Assembly: GCF_000689415.1 (NCBI RefSeq)
Contig: NZ_HG322950.1
Coordinates: 3,975,501-4,039,500, forward strand
Reading direction: 5' to 3'
From: Pseudomonas knackmussii B13
GTDB lineage: Bacteria > Pseudomonadota > Gammaproteobacteria > Pseudomonadales > Pseudomonadaceae
Length of the DNA: 64,000 nt
The notes under the pieces were generated by a model. The model ran no database searches. It was not told where the DNA came from and saw only the letters and a program-made list of their open reading frames with translations. The position numbers and the translations under genes are program-made. Of this stretch, positions 8,947 to 16,814 are shown piece by piece. Every line of letters begins with the position of its first letter. The stretch's first letter is position 1.

Positions 8947-9975
8947 ATGCACGCCCTCGGCTACACATCCGTACCCGCCCTGCTCAAATACCTGCGCCAG
9001 GCCGAACACCTCGGCCTGGACATCGATGCCGCGCTGCAAGCCGCCGGCCTCACCCGCGCGCAACTGGCCGACAACGGCCAACGCCTGCCCAGCGAGGCGC
9101 ACGAACGCCTGCTCGGGTACTTCTGCGAACATGCCAACGACCCGCTTTTCGGCCTGCATTCGGCGCGTTTCGTCCAGCCCGGGTCCTGGAGCGTGCTGGG
9201 CTACATCACCATGAACTGCGCCAACCTCGGCGAGGCGATGAACCGCATCATGCCCTACGAGAAACTCGTCGGAGACATGGGCACCAGCCGCCTCGAACCG
9301 GGCGAAGGCCATGTGCGGCTGATCTGGAACTGCCGCCACCAGACCGCGGAAATCCGCCGGCACATGGTGGAAAACGTGCTCGCCTCCTGGCTGCTGTACG
9401 CGCGCTGGATCGCCGACTTCGAGGGCTCGCCGCAGGAGGTGTGGTTCGAGCACGAACAGCCGGCGGGCACCGACCTCGCGGAATACGAAAGCCTGTTCGG
9501 CGCGCCGGTGCGCTTCGGCCAACCCTGCAGCGCCCTGCTGGTGCCGCTGCAATTGCTCGCCTTCCCCCTGCGCCAGGCCGACGCCAACCTGCTGCGCACC
9601 CTGGAAGAACACGCATTGGCGATGATGGCCGAGCTGGACGACGACGAGCCGCTGCCACTTCGGGTGCGGAACGCCCTGCGCCTATTGATGAAGGACGGTC
9701 TGCCACGCAAGGAACGCGTCGCCGAACGCTTCGAGATGACAGTGCGCACGCTGCAGCGCCACCTGCAGCAGGCCGGCACCAGCTACCAGCAGATCCTCGA
9801 CGCCCTGCGCCAGGAACTCGCCGAGCACTACCTGCTGCACAGCGACCTGCCAATCCAGGACATCGCCCAGTACCTGGGCTTCACCGAATCGCGCTCGTTC
9901 CACCGCAGCTTCAAGGGCTGGACCGGCGAAACGCCCGGCGAGTACCGCTTGCGGCATCGGCAAGCGGCGGGCTGA
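8947..9975 (+). CDS. AraC-family transcriptional regulator
   Basis: This 342-residue protein has an N-terminal effector domain of the Arabinose_bd type (residues about 20-200, including PGSWSVLGYITMNCANLGEAM) and a C-terminal AraC helix-turn-helix pair (about 235-335; VAERFEMTVRTLQRHLQQAGTS and IQDIAQYLGFTESRSFHRSFK). It resembles the OruR/ArgR-like group in pseudomonads. The gene is divergently transcribed from the oxidase/GlpD/FGGY unit across 125 bp, so it probably regulates that unit. A TATACT -10-like element lies at 8865-8870 on the plus strand but without a convincing -35. Confidence 0.88.
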   Translation: MHALGYTSVPALLKYLRQAEHLGLDIDAALQAAGLTRAQLADNGQRLPSEAHERLLGYFCEHANDPLFGLHSARFVQPGSWSVLGYITMNCANLGEAMNRIMPYEKLVGDMGTSRLEPGEGHVRLIWNCRHQTAEIRRHMVENVLASWLLYARWIADFEGSPQEVWFEHEQPAGTDLAEYESLFGAPVRFGQPCSALLVPLQLLAFPLRQADANLLRTLEEHALAMMAELDDDEPLPLRVRNALRLLMKDGLPRKERVAERFEMTVRTLQRHLQQAGTSYQQILDALRQELAEHYLLHSDLPIQDIAQYLGFTESRSFHRSFKGWTGETPGEYRLRHRQAAG

Positions 9976-9988
9976 AAGGCGATTTTTC

Positions 9989-10055
9989 GTAGGAACGAGC
10001 TTGCTCGCGAACCCGCTCCACAGCGGAGTCTGTTCGCGAGCAAGCTCGCTCCTAC
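9989..10055. repeat. REP doublet (REPIN-like inverted repeat)
   Basis: Two 24-bp arms (9989-10012 and 10032-10055) are inverted copies with one mismatch, separated by 19 bp. The core is GAGCTTGCTCGCGAAC, the well-known Pseudomonas extragenic palindrome. It lies between the converging araC-type gene and moeA and may also act as a terminator or mRNA end stabiliser. A related single copy is at 52494-52516. Confidence 0.85.
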
Positions 10056-10062
10056 AAGAGCA

Positions 10063-11277
10063 TCAGTTCAGCACTTCGCTCAGCGGAATGAAGGGCAGCA
10101 TCTCGCCCTCTTCCAGCGTCCGCCCTTCGCGCACCTCCACCAGACCGTCTGCCCAAGCCGCGCTGCGCAGCACGCCGGAGCTCTGGTTCGGGTAGAGCAG
10201 CGCGCGGCCATTCTCCAGGCGCGCGCGCAGGTACTCGCGGCGGTTTCCAGCGTGTTTCCAGGCGAACCCGGCGGGTACTTCGAAGCGCAACGGCGCTACC
10301 TCCTCCACACCCAGACGGCGCAGCAGGTAGGGGCGCGCCAGCAGCGCGAAAGTCACCAGGGTCGAAGCCGGGTTGCCCGGCAGGCCGATCACCGGCACGC
10401 CCTGATAGTGGCCGACGGTCAACGGCTTGCCCGGCTTGATCGCCAGCTTCCACAGCGACAGCTCGCCGGCTTCGCGCAGCGCCGCGCCCAGGAAGTCCGC
10501 CTCGCCCACCGATACGCCACCGGTCGAAAGAATGAGATCGACGCCAGCCAGCGAGCCCAGCACTTCGCAGGTCTTCGCCAGGTCGTCGGGCAGGATGCCG
10601 GCGTCCACCACTTCGCAACCACTGCGCAGCAACCAGGCCTTCAGCAGCGCGCGGTTGCTGTTGTAGATCTGCCCTAGCGCCAGCGGCTTGCCCGGCTCGA
10701 CCAGTTCGTCGCCGGTGGACAGCAAGGCCACGCGCGGTTTGCGTCGCACCGACAGTTCGGCCTGGCCGAGCGAGGCGGCCAGGCCCAGCTCGATGGCACC
10801 CAGGCGCGTACCGGCGGGCAGCACGCATTCGCCCTTGAGGGTTTCCTGGCCTTGCGGGCGCACATGCTGACCGAACTTCAACGGCTGGAGGAAGCGCACG
10901 CGGCCATCGGCCAGGACCTCGACGTTCTCCTGCATCTCCACGCAATCGGCGCCTTGCGGCAGCGGAGCGCCAGTGAAAATGCGCGCGCAGGTACCGAGTT
11001 GAAGAGCTTCAGGCGCCACACCGGCGAAGATTTTCTGGCTCACGGCCATGGGCTCGCCCTGCCAGTCGGCAAGGCGCAGCGCGTAACCGTCCATGGCGCT
11101 GTTGTCCCACGGCGGCAGATCGAGACCGGAAAGCAGCGGCTCGGCCAGCACGCGGCCATCGGCCTCGCCCAGCGACACGCGTTCGACTTCGTTGATCGGC
11201 GTCTGCCGCGCCAGGTCGAGCAGACGCTCCAGCGCCTCCTCGACCGGCAGCAGGCCGGGCTTGTCGCAGCCGCTCAT
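10063..11277 (-). CDS. moeA: Molybdopterin molybdenumtransferase MoeA
   Basis: The 404-residue protein has the MoeA architecture: N-terminal domain with WDNSAMDGYALR, central MoCF-binding domain with LLSTGDELVEPG, ILSTGGVSVGEADF and KPGKPLTVG, then IGLPGNPASTLVTF and the C-terminal beta-barrel. MoeA inserts molybdate into adenylylated molybdopterin. The start is the ATG of MSGCDKPGLLPVEEAL. Its first four bases overlap the stop codon of moaB (ATGA), so the two are translationally coupled. Order moaB-moeA on one strand with mobA divergent matches PA3028-PA3030; other molybdenum cofactor biosynthesis genes are not in this window. Confidence 0.93.
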   Translation of the reverse strand: MSGCDKPGLLPVEEALERLLDLARQTPINEVERVSLGEADGRVLAEPLLSGLDLPPWDNSAMDGYALRLADWQGEPMAVSQKIFAGVAPEALQLGTCARIFTGAPLPQGADCVEMQENVEVLADGRVRFLQPLKFGQHVRPQGQETLKGECVLPAGTRLGAIELGLAASLGQAELSVRRKPRVALLSTGDELVEPGKPLALGQIYNSNRALLKAWLLRSGCEVVDAGILPDDLAKTCEVLGSLAGVDLILSTGGVSVGEADFLGAALREAGELSLWKLAIKPGKPLTVGHYQGVPVIGLPGNPASTLVTFALLARPYLLRRLGVEEVAPLRFEVPAGFAWKHAGNRREYLRARLENGRALLYPNQSSGVLRSAAWADGLVEVREGRTLEEGEMLPFIPLSEVLN

Positions 11278-11813
11278 CCGCGGCTCTCGCAGGGCGCGGC
11301 TTTCTTCAGGTGGATGACGAAATTGCACGGCCGATGACGCGCATCCAGCTGCTCGGCGAGGATGCCGTCCCAGGCGGTGCGGCAGGCGTTGGTCGAACCC
11401 GGCAGGCAACACACCAGGGTGCCGTTGGCCAGGCCCGCCAGGGCGCGCGATTGCACGGTAGAGGTGCCGATATCGGCCACCGAAATCTGCCGGAACAGCT
11501 CGCCGAAACCGTCCACCACCTTATCCAGCAGGCAGGTCACCGCCTCGGGGGTGCTGTCGCGGCCGGTGAAACCGGTGCCGCCAGTAATCAGCACCACCTG
11601 CACGTCATCTTCGGCGATCCACTGCGCGACCTGCGCACGGATGCGGTAAAGGTCGTCCTTCAGCAGCACGCGAGCAGCCAGGTTATGACCCGCAGCAGTG
11701 AGGCGGTCGACGAAGAGTTGCCCGGAGGTGTCGGTTTCCAGGGTTCGGGTGTCACTGACGGTGAGAACGGCGATATTGAGCGGCACGAACGCCGGCGCGG
11801 CCTGATGGCTCAT
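11274..11813 (-). CDS. moaB: Molybdenum cofactor biosynthesis protein MoaB
   Basis: This 179-residue MoCF-domain protein contains the diagnostic motifs IAVLTVSDTRT and ITGGTGFTGRDSTPEAV (about residues 18-95) and a typical C-terminal AMRDA-equivalent region, LPGSTNACRTAW. MoaB/MogA proteins adenylylate molybdopterin before metal insertion by MoeA. The start at MSHQAAPAF follows CCCCTCCCATG with GAGGGGA-type ribosome site on the coding strand. It overlaps moeA by 4 bp and is divergent from mobA across 70 bp, so the three genes share one regulatory region. Confidence 0.93.
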   Translation of the reverse strand: MSHQAAPAFVPLNIAVLTVSDTRTLETDTSGQLFVDRLTAAGHNLAARVLLKDDLYRIRAQVAQWIAEDDVQVVLITGGTGFTGRDSTPEAVTCLLDKVVDGFGELFRQISVADIGTSTVQSRALAGLANGTLVCCLPGSTNACRTAWDGILAEQLDARHRPCNFVIHLKKAAPCESRG

Positions 11814-11883
11814 GGGAGGGGAACCTTGCTTGTGAGACGGGGTGCCCGGTGTTATATCACAGGCCCACCCCGGAGACCGCGCC

Positions 11884-12492
11884 ATGCCCGAAACCCCCTT
11901 GCTCCCCTGCTCCGTGCTGCTGCTCGCTGGTGGTCGCGGCCAACGCCTGGGCGGTCGCGACAAGGGGTTGGTGGAGTGGCACGGACGCCCGCTGATCGAG
12001 CACCTCCACCAGTTGGTGCGGCCGCTGACAGACGACCTGATCGTCTCCTGCAATCGCAACGCCGATCGCTACGGCGCCTACGCCGATCGCCTGGTACAGG
12101 ACGACACGCCGGATTACCCCGGCCCCCTAGCCGGCATTCGCGCCGGGTTGGCCGTCGCCCGCCATCCCTGGTTGCTGGTGCTGCCTTGTGATGCGCCCTG
12201 CATCGACGGGGCACTGATCGATGATCTGCGCCGTGCGGCGCAAGCCGATCCTGCTCATCCGCATATGCTGCATGACGGCGAGCACTGGGAGCCGCTGTTC
12301 TGCATCATTCCCCGCGCGCTTGCCGCGGCGGTGGAGCAAGCCTGGCAACGCGGCGAACGCAGCCCGCGGCATGTGCTGCTGCCGCTGGGAGCCCAGCCCG
12401 TGCATTGCGCACCGAACGACCCGCGACTCGCCAACCTGAACACGCCCGACCTGTTGCAGGAAGATTCTCAAGCAGAGAATTTCTCGCCATAG
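11884..12492 (+). CDS. mobA: Molybdenum cofactor guanylyltransferase MobA
   Basis: The 202-residue protein has the nucleotidyltransferase signature LLLAGGRGQRLGGRDKGLVEW at its N-terminus (residues about 11-31), then DDTPDYPGPLAGIRAGL and the metal-binding LPCDAPCID. MobA links GMP to molybdopterin-Mo to form the bis-MGD cofactor of DMSO-reductase-family enzymes such as nitrate reductase and formate dehydrogenase. I chose the ATG at 11884 preceded by GGAGACC; the upstream ATG at 11842 would add 14 residues without a ribosome site. It is divergent from moaB-moeA. Confidence 0.92.
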   Translation: MPETPLLPCSVLLLAGGRGQRLGGRDKGLVEWHGRPLIEHLHQLVRPLTDDLIVSCNRNADRYGAYADRLVQDDTPDYPGPLAGIRAGLAVARHPWLLVLPCDAPCIDGALIDDLRRAAQADPAHPHMLHDGEHWEPLFCIIPRALAAAVEQAWQRGERSPRHVLLPLGAQPVHCAPNDPRLANLNTPDLLQEDSQAENFSP

Positions 12493-12581
12493 ATCGAGCT
12501 TTCGCGGGGAACCTTACTGATAGCATCCCGGTCCGAACGCTTGTATCCCTTTGCAAATGGCTTCGTACAGGAGAAACACCA

Positions 12582-12803
12582 ATGATCAAACGGACCCTTC
12601 CCGCTTTCCTGCTGGCACTCGGCATGGGTGCACTGGCCGGCTGCTCGAGTCCGAGCGTCATTACCATGAACGACGGTCGCGAAATCCAGTCCGTCGACAC
12701 TCCGGAATACGACAGCAGCACCGGCTTCTATGAATTCGAGCAACTGGATGGCAAGCGCGTGCAGGTGAACAAGGACCAGGTGCGTAGCGTGAAGGATCTC
12801 TGA
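12582..12803 (+). CDS. Small YgdI/YgdR-family lipoprotein
   Basis: This 73-residue protein begins with a lipoprotein signal peptide, with lipobox LAGC giving Cys21 as the predicted acylated residue. The mature part carries the YgdI/YgdR SH3-like fold, with ITMNDGREIQ and a final VNKDQVRSVKDL. Asp or Glu is not at position +2 (Ser-Ser follows Cys), so outer-membrane localisation is expected. AGGAGAAACACCA precedes the ATG. Function of the family is unknown. It stands alone, with a strong hairpin terminator immediately downstream, and corresponds to PA3031. Confidence 0.88.
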   Translation: MIKRTLPAFLLALGMGALAGCSSPSVITMNDGREIQSVDTPEYDSSTGFYEFEQLDGKRVQVNKDQVRSVKDL

Positions 12804-12825
12804 TCCGCTTGCGCCCAACGCGAAA

Positions 12826-12860
12826 GACGCCCCGCCGGACCCCGAGTCCCGCGGGGCGTC
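12826..12860 (+). terminator. Terminator of the small lipoprotein gene
   Basis: Perfect 10-bp arms GACGCCCCGC and GCGGGGCGTC with a 15-nt loop lie 23 bp after the stop codon. The following TGCGTTTTCG supplies a weak T-rich tail. Confidence 0.7.
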
Positions 12861-12911
12861 TGCGTTTTCGTGAAGGGGAAAAAATATTTTCAGAAATTTT
12901 TCGCTAACCCC

Positions 12912-12939
12912 TTGTGCGTCAAAAGTTTTTCGGTAGAAT
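12912..12939 (+). promoter_or_regulatory. Sigma-70 promoter of tRNA-Pro
   Basis: A -35 TTGTGC (12912-12917) and -10 TAGAAT (12934-12939) are spaced 16 bp apart and are followed by a GC-rich discriminator (GCGCGCC), as in stable-RNA promoters under stringent control. The mature tRNA starts 13 bp after the -10. Confidence 0.7.
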
Positions 12940-12952
12940 GCGCGCCATCAAA

Positions 12953-13029
12953 CGGAGCGTAGCGCAGCTTGGTAGCGCGTCTCGTTCGGGACGAGAAGGT
13001 CGCTGGTTCGAATCCAGTCGCTCCGACCA
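12953..13029 (+). tRNA. tRNA-Pro (anticodon CGG)
   Basis: A 77-nt cloverleaf: acceptor arms CGGAGCG and CGCTCCG, D-loop with AGCTTGGTA, anticodon arm TCTCG-TTCGGGA-CGAGA placing CGG at positions 34-36, T-arm GCTGG-TTCGAAT-CCAGT/C and an encoded CCA end. The anticodon reads the proline codon CCG, heavily used in GC-rich pseudomonads. It is a single tRNA gene with its own promoter and terminator. tRNA 3' ends are common integration sites, but no integrase follows. Confidence 0.97.
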
Positions 13030-13038
13030 AACCCGAAA

Positions 13039-13065
13039 AACCCGCCTTAACAGGCGGGTTTTTTA
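13039..13065 (+). terminator. Rho-independent terminator of tRNA-Pro
   Basis: Arms AACCCGCC and GGCGGGTT (8 bp) with a 6-nt loop, followed by TTTTTTATT, start 10 bp after the tRNA. Confidence 0.9.
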
Positions 13066-13091
13066 TTGCCTGCAGTTTTCCAGGCAACAAG

Positions 13092-13117
13092 AAAGCCCGC
13101 CCCTTCGGCGGGCTTTT
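13092..13117. terminator. Bidirectional terminator
   Basis: Arms AAAGCCCGCC and GGCGGGCTTT with a short CCTTC-type loop form a symmetrical terminator between the tRNA and the convergent dehydrogenase gene. T-rich bases follow on both strands. Confidence 0.85.
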
Positions 13118-13131
13118 TCATGCCCGGTGAA

Positions 13132-14007
13132 TCAGTCCTGCCCCGAGCGCCGCATGGCGACCTGAGCCAGCGCCGCCCAATCGCGCTCACCATCTCCCTG
13201 GGCAATCGCCTCGAGCAGGTTGTCGCGCAGCACGCTGGCGAAGGGCAAGGGCACATGGCGGCTCTGCCCCGCCGCGAGCGCCAGGCCGACATCCTTCAGC
13301 CCGAGCACCAGGCGGAAGCCCGCCGGCTCGTAGCGCCGCTCGGCAATCTGCGCGCCGTAGTTGCGATACACCGGCGCGTTGAACAGCGTGTTGCCCATGA
13401 TCTCCAGAAACTGCGCCGGCGCCACGCCATAGCTCTGGGTCAGGGCAGCCGCTTCGCCCATGGCCTCGATGGCACTGGCGATCATGAAATTGCCGGCGAT
13501 CTTCACCGCAACAGCACTCAGCGGGTCCTCGCCGAGCGGCCAGGTCTTCTGCCCCATCGCATCGAGCAACGGCTGGACCTTGTCGATGGCCTCCAGCGGA
13601 CCGGCAGCGAGAATGTTCAGCTTGCCGGCCGCCGCGACTTCGACGCGACCGAACACCGGAGCCGCAATGTAGGTAGCGCCACACTCACGGTGCCGCTCGA
13701 CCAGCTCCGTCACGAAGGCCGCGGACAGGGTCGCCATGCCGAGGTGGATCAGACCGGGCTTGGCCGAAGCCAGTGCGCCGCTGTCGAGCACAACGCTGCG
13801 AGTCGCCGCGTCATCGGCGAGCATGGTGACGACCACGTCGGCATCGAAGGCTTGCTGCGGTTCCGCCGCCAGCGTCGCGCCCTGGGCGAGAAGCGGCTCG
13901 GCGAGCGCCGGCGAACGGTTCCACACGCACAGTTGATGGCCGGCCTTGAGCAGGTTGGCCGCCATGCCGGCGCCCATGCCACCCAGACCGAGGAATCCGA
14001 TTTTCAT
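13132..14007 (-). CDS. NAD(P)-dependent beta-hydroxyacid dehydrogenase
   Basis: The 291-residue protein begins MKIGFLGLGGMGAGMAANLLKAGH, the Rossmann motif of the 3-hydroxyisobutyrate / tartronate-semialdehyde dehydrogenase family. Catalytic-region motifs are FGRVEVAAAGKLNILAAG (equivalent to the usual substrate-binding segment) and KIAGNFMIASAIEAMGEA with the conserved catalytic Lys. The usual GG-V dipeptide of the substrate loop is replaced by APVFGR, as in GLYR-type succinic-semialdehyde reductases, so a glyoxylate or semialdehyde substrate is plausible. It ends near the bidirectional terminator and is not clearly linked to the upstream glutaredoxin-like gene (81 bp). Confidence 0.85.
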   Translation of the reverse strand: MKIGFLGLGGMGAGMAANLLKAGHQLCVWNRSPALAEPLLAQGATLAAEPQQAFDADVVVTMLADDAATRSVVLDSGALASAKPGLIHLGMATLSAAFVTELVERHRECGATYIAAPVFGRVEVAAAGKLNILAAGPLEAIDKVQPLLDAMGQKTWPLGEDPLSAVAVKIAGNFMIASAIEAMGEAAALTQSYGVAPAQFLEIMGNTLFNAPVYRNYGAQIAERRYEPAGFRLVLGLKDVGLALAAGQSRHVPLPFASVLRDNLLEAIAQGDGERDWAALAQVAMRRSGQD

Positions 14008-14088
14008 GCTGCTGTCTCCGAGAGGAAGGTAAGACAGCGGAAGACTGACACAGCGCAGCGGGCTTTGTAGGGCGCCCGCGCGCAAAAG

Positions 14089-14328
14089 TCATTTGCGCAG
14101 GAAAGTGGCCACCTGCTCAGCATCGAACGGCCAGTTCAACTCGGCGCCATTGTCGCAGCGGCGCAGCACCGGAATGAGCAGGCCGTAGCGTTCGACCCAT
14201 TCCTCACGCTCGGCGATGTCCACCAGTTCGACCAGCAGACCGTGCTCGACGAAGGGCATCATCACCTGCTCGGCCACCTCGCAGAGATGGCAGCCTAGGG
14301 TTCCCAGCAACTGGCATTCGGGACTCAT
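14089..14328 (-). CDS. Glutaredoxin-like protein
   Basis: This 79-residue single-domain thioredoxin-fold protein has a CxxC motif in LGTLGCHLCEVAEQ (residues 12-15) and a second, cis-proline segment LIPVLRR. Members of this DUF836/glutaredoxin-like family are small thiol-disulfide proteins without assigned partners. I chose the ATG at 14328, 8 bp after GGAGG on the coding strand; an alternative ATG at 14346 would overlap the tetR stop by 4 bp and add six residues. The close spacing behind the TetR gene suggests an operon and thus control by the same operator. Confidence 0.82.
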   Translation of the reverse strand: MSPECQLLGTLGCHLCEVAEQVMMPFVEHGLLVELVDIAEREEWVERYGLLIPVLRRCDNGAELNWPFDAEQVATFLRK

Positions 14329-14342
14329 CCCGCCCTCCTCCG

Positions 14343-14912
14343 TCATAGTCCTGCGCTCCGCAGCAGGATTTCCGCCGCCTCGCGGGCCTCCAGGGCCTGG
14401 TCGGCCGGACCGTGCATGTGCGCCATGACCAACACGCCTTCCATCAAATATTGCAGCTGTCGCGCCAGCTTGCCTGGCTCGGCGAGCCCAAGCCGCTGCA
14501 GTTGCTCATGGAAGAAGCGCTCGATGAAGTCCTTGTGCTCGGCGGCCTGCCGGTGGATCGGATGCTCGCGATCATGAAACTCCGCTGCCGCATGGATGAA
14601 CGCACAACCGCGGAAATCGCTCTGCTGCAGATAGCCATGCAACGAGTCGAACACCGCCAGTATCGCCTCGCGCGGCGGCAGGCGCGCGCCTGCGCGGAAG
14701 TATTCGAGGCTGCGCGCATGGCGTGCCTCCAGCGCCGCCAGGATCAGCTCGTCCTTGGACTTGAAGTGCTTGTACAGGGTCATCTTCGCCACCCCGGACT
14801 CGGCGAGGATGCGATCGATACCGGTGGCGTGATAGCCCTCCCGGTAGAACAGCACGAGGGCGGTATTGAGCAATTGCTCGCGCTTGCTGGATGACGGGTT
14901 GCTGGACGACAT
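14343..14912 (-). CDS. TetR-family transcriptional regulator
   Basis: The 189-residue protein has an N-terminal TetR helix-turn-helix (about residues 12-55: FYREGYHATGIDRILAESGVAKMTLYKHFKSKDELI) and a ligand-binding helical domain with GCAFIHAAAEF, similar to regulators of electrophile and quinone responses such as NemR and AcrR-like proteins. AGGAGG precedes the chosen ATG. It is divergent from a glutathione transferase gene, and a near-perfect inverted repeat sits in the shared region inside the gst promoter. The likely role is repression of gst and of itself until an electrophile binds. Confidence 0.9.
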   Translation of the reverse strand: MSSSNPSSSKREQLLNTALVLFYREGYHATGIDRILAESGVAKMTLYKHFKSKDELILAALEARHARSLEYFRAGARLPPREAILAVFDSLHGYLQQSDFRGCAFIHAAAEFHDREHPIHRQAAEHKDFIERFFHEQLQRLGLAEPGKLARQLQYLMEGVLVMAHMHGPADQALEAREAAEILLRSAGL

Positions 14913-15003
14913 GGGCACCTCCTGGCCCGCCATTATGCGCGAGCCTCGCCAAGGCTTGAACCGCCGGACGAGGACCGTTCCCGCACTGCCGGGGAATTTT
15001 CGC

Positions 15004-15033
15004 TTGAAATAGACAGACCTGTCTGTCTAATAT
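15004..15033 (+). promoter_or_regulatory. gst promoter with TetR operator in its spacer
   Basis: The -35 TTGAAA (15004-15009) and -10 TAATAT (15028-15033) are 18 bp apart. The spacer and the first bases of the -10 are occupied by a dyad (15010-15029) with 9-bp arms TAGACAGAC and GTCTGTCTA around CT. This resembles NemR-type TetR operators and would block RNA polymerase when bound. Confidence 0.8.
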
Positions 15034-15080
15034 CCAACACAAGCGTTCCGATAACAACCCGCAAACAGGGGAACACCGCG

Positions 15081-15677
15081 ATGAAACTCCATGACGTCCC
15101 GCTTTCCGGCAATTCGTACAAGGTCCGCCTATTCCTCAATCTGCTCGGCCTGCAAGCCGAACAGATCAACGTCGACCTGCGCAGTGGCGAACAGAAACGC
15201 CCGGCCTTCCTCGCCATCAACCCCCGCGGCCAGGTCCCGGCGCTGGAGGACGGCGACTATCGCCTGGGCGACTCCCAGGCCATCCTGGTCTACCTGGCAC
15301 GCCGCTACGCCCCGTCCTACTGGTACCCGCTGGATGCCGAGACCCAAGGCCGCATCGCCCATTGGCTGAGCTTCGCCGCCAACGAGATCCAGCACGGCGT
15401 GGCAAGCGCACGAATCATCCAGGTGTTCAAGGGGCCGGGCGACCTCGCCAGTGCACAGTCCAAGGGGCGCCAGTCACTGGAGTTGCTCGACGGCGTGCTG
15501 CGCGAGCAGACCTGGCTGGCGGCTACCAACGAGCCGACCATCGCAGACGTGGCGGTTTATCCCTACGTAGCCCTGGCCGGCGAAGGCGGCGTGGATCCCT
15601 CGGCCTATCCCTGGGTTCAGACCTGGCTGGATCGCGTGCGCGCCCTGCCCCGTTACTTGCCGTTGCCTGTGCTCTAG
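15081..15677 (+). CDS. Glutathione S-transferase family protein
   Basis: This 198-residue protein has the N-terminal thioredoxin-like GST domain (residues 1-78; MKLHDVPLSGNSYKVRLFL, with Ser11 a candidate catalytic residue, NPRGQVPALEDGDYRLGDSQAIL with cis-Pro and the Asp-Ser glutathione contact) and the helical C-terminal domain (85-198). It would conjugate or reduce electrophiles using glutathione in the cytoplasm. AGGGGAACACCGCG precedes the ATG. It is divergent from tetR with an operator inside its promoter, so it is very likely the main target of that regulator. Matches PA3035 by position. Confidence 0.9.
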   Translation: MKLHDVPLSGNSYKVRLFLNLLGLQAEQINVDLRSGEQKRPAFLAINPRGQVPALEDGDYRLGDSQAILVYLARRYAPSYWYPLDAETQGRIAHWLSFAANEIQHGVASARIIQVFKGPGDLASAQSKGRQSLELLDGVLREQTWLAATNEPTIADVAVYPYVALAGEGGVDPSAYPWVQTWLDRVRALPRYLPLPVL

Positions 15678-15753
15678 GCCAGCCCCCTGAAATGACGGCG
15701 AATCGGGGCGCGAGCCCCTTCGCCTTAACTGCCTGTAAATGGAGATTGAAAGG

Positions 15754-16620
15754 ATGCGCCTGTCTCACCTGCTGCTTGCCCTGTCGCTTGGGCTGTCCAG
15801 CCTGCCCGCCCTTGCCGACGGCCTGCGCTTCGCCGTGGTGCGCACGTCCGGGGTCACCACCCTCGATGCCTTGACCGTGGCCGATGGCTCCTGGACCGAG
15901 AAGGTCCGGATGAACCACATGGCGGTGCTGATCCAGCATCACGCCGCCACCCTGCTGTTCGATACGGGGCTGGGTAGCCAGGCCGAAGCCCAGTTCCGCC
16001 AGGACATGCCCTGGTGGGACAAGCCGTTGTTCCGCTTCGGCCAGGTTTCGCCCGTGCGCGACCAGCTCGCCGGCAGCGGCATTCGCATCGACAGAATCCT
16101 GCTGTCCCATGCGCACTGGGACCACGCTTCCGGCCTGTCGGACTTCCCCGACGTACCGGTCTGGGCGCCCTACGCGGAAATCGACTACGCGCACATTGCC
16201 ACGCCACCGGCGGTCTTCCCCAGCGAGTTCAGCGCCAGCACACGCTGGCACCCTTATGCCTTCTCCCCGACGCCCTTCCTGGCCTTCGACGAAAGCCTCG
16301 ACCTGTTCGGCGACGGTAGCCTGGTGCTGGTGCCCATGCCCGGCCATACGCCTGGCTCGGTGGGATTGTTCATCACCCTGGAGAACGGTCGCCGCTACTT
16401 CTTCAGTGGCGATACCAGTTGGCGCCTCAAGGGTTTCAGCGGCCCGCGACAGAAGTTCTGGGCCAGCAGCCGACTGGTCGACCAGAACCGCGAGCAGACC
16501 CTGGCGCAATTGGCGAAGGTCCACGAGATGCTCATCGCCCACCCGGAAATCACCGTGATTCCGGCCCACGACGCCGACGCGCAGGACCGCCTCGGCTACT
16601 ACCCGCAGTGGGTGCAATAA
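15754..16620 (+). CDS. Secreted metallo-beta-lactamase-fold hydrolase
   Basis: The 288-residue protein has a signal peptide (residues 1-21, cleavage near LPALADG) and a metallo-beta-lactamase domain with the metal motif LSHAHWDHASG, the following GHTPGS histidine and SGDTSWRL. It resembles quorum-quenching-type lactonases and other small-molecule hydrolases of the fold but is exported, so the substrate is extracytoplasmic and unknown. The start at 15754 has GGAG 9 bp upstream; the ATG at 15739 has no ribosome site. It is 76 bp from the gst stop and might be co-expressed. Confidence 0.87.
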   Translation: MRLSHLLLALSLGLSSLPALADGLRFAVVRTSGVTTLDALTVADGSWTEKVRMNHMAVLIQHHAATLLFDTGLGSQAEAQFRQDMPWWDKPLFRFGQVSPVRDQLAGSGIRIDRILLSHAHWDHASGLSDFPDVPVWAPYAEIDYAHIATPPAVFPSEFSASTRWHPYAFSPTPFLAFDESLDLFGDGSLVLVPMPGHTPGSVGLFITLENGRRYFFSGDTSWRLKGFSGPRQKFWASSRLVDQNREQTLAQLAKVHEMLIAHPEITVIPAHDADAQDRLGYYPQWVQ

Positions 16621-16651
16621 ACCCTGAACTCCTCGCAAACCCACGGAACAC

Positions 16652-16681
16652 GGGATATCCCAGCAAATCAGGAGGATATCC
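16652..16681. repeat. Twin GATATC palindromes upstream of the porin gene
   Basis: Two direct copies of GGATATCCC-R-GCAA-TCAG are present. The palindrome centres (GGGATATCCC at 16652-16661 and GGATATCC at 16674-16681) are 21 bp apart, two helical turns. They lie about 135-160 bp before the porin start, a plausible tandem activator or repressor site. Confidence 0.6.
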
Positions 16682-16814
16682 CGGCAATCAGCGACTAAGG
16701 TCTAAGGGTCGGAAAAAGCCTGTAATGATTTAGTAGGCAGGCTGTAACAGATCGACGTGCCGGCGTGGTTCCGGCATCACCGAACTGACCAAAGCGCTCG
16801 AGGAGACAATAACA

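Noticed and set aside
12953..13131. Integration site of a genomic island at the tRNA-Pro 3' end
   Set aside because: No integrase and no repeat of the tRNA end is present downstream; normal core genes follow after the terminators.
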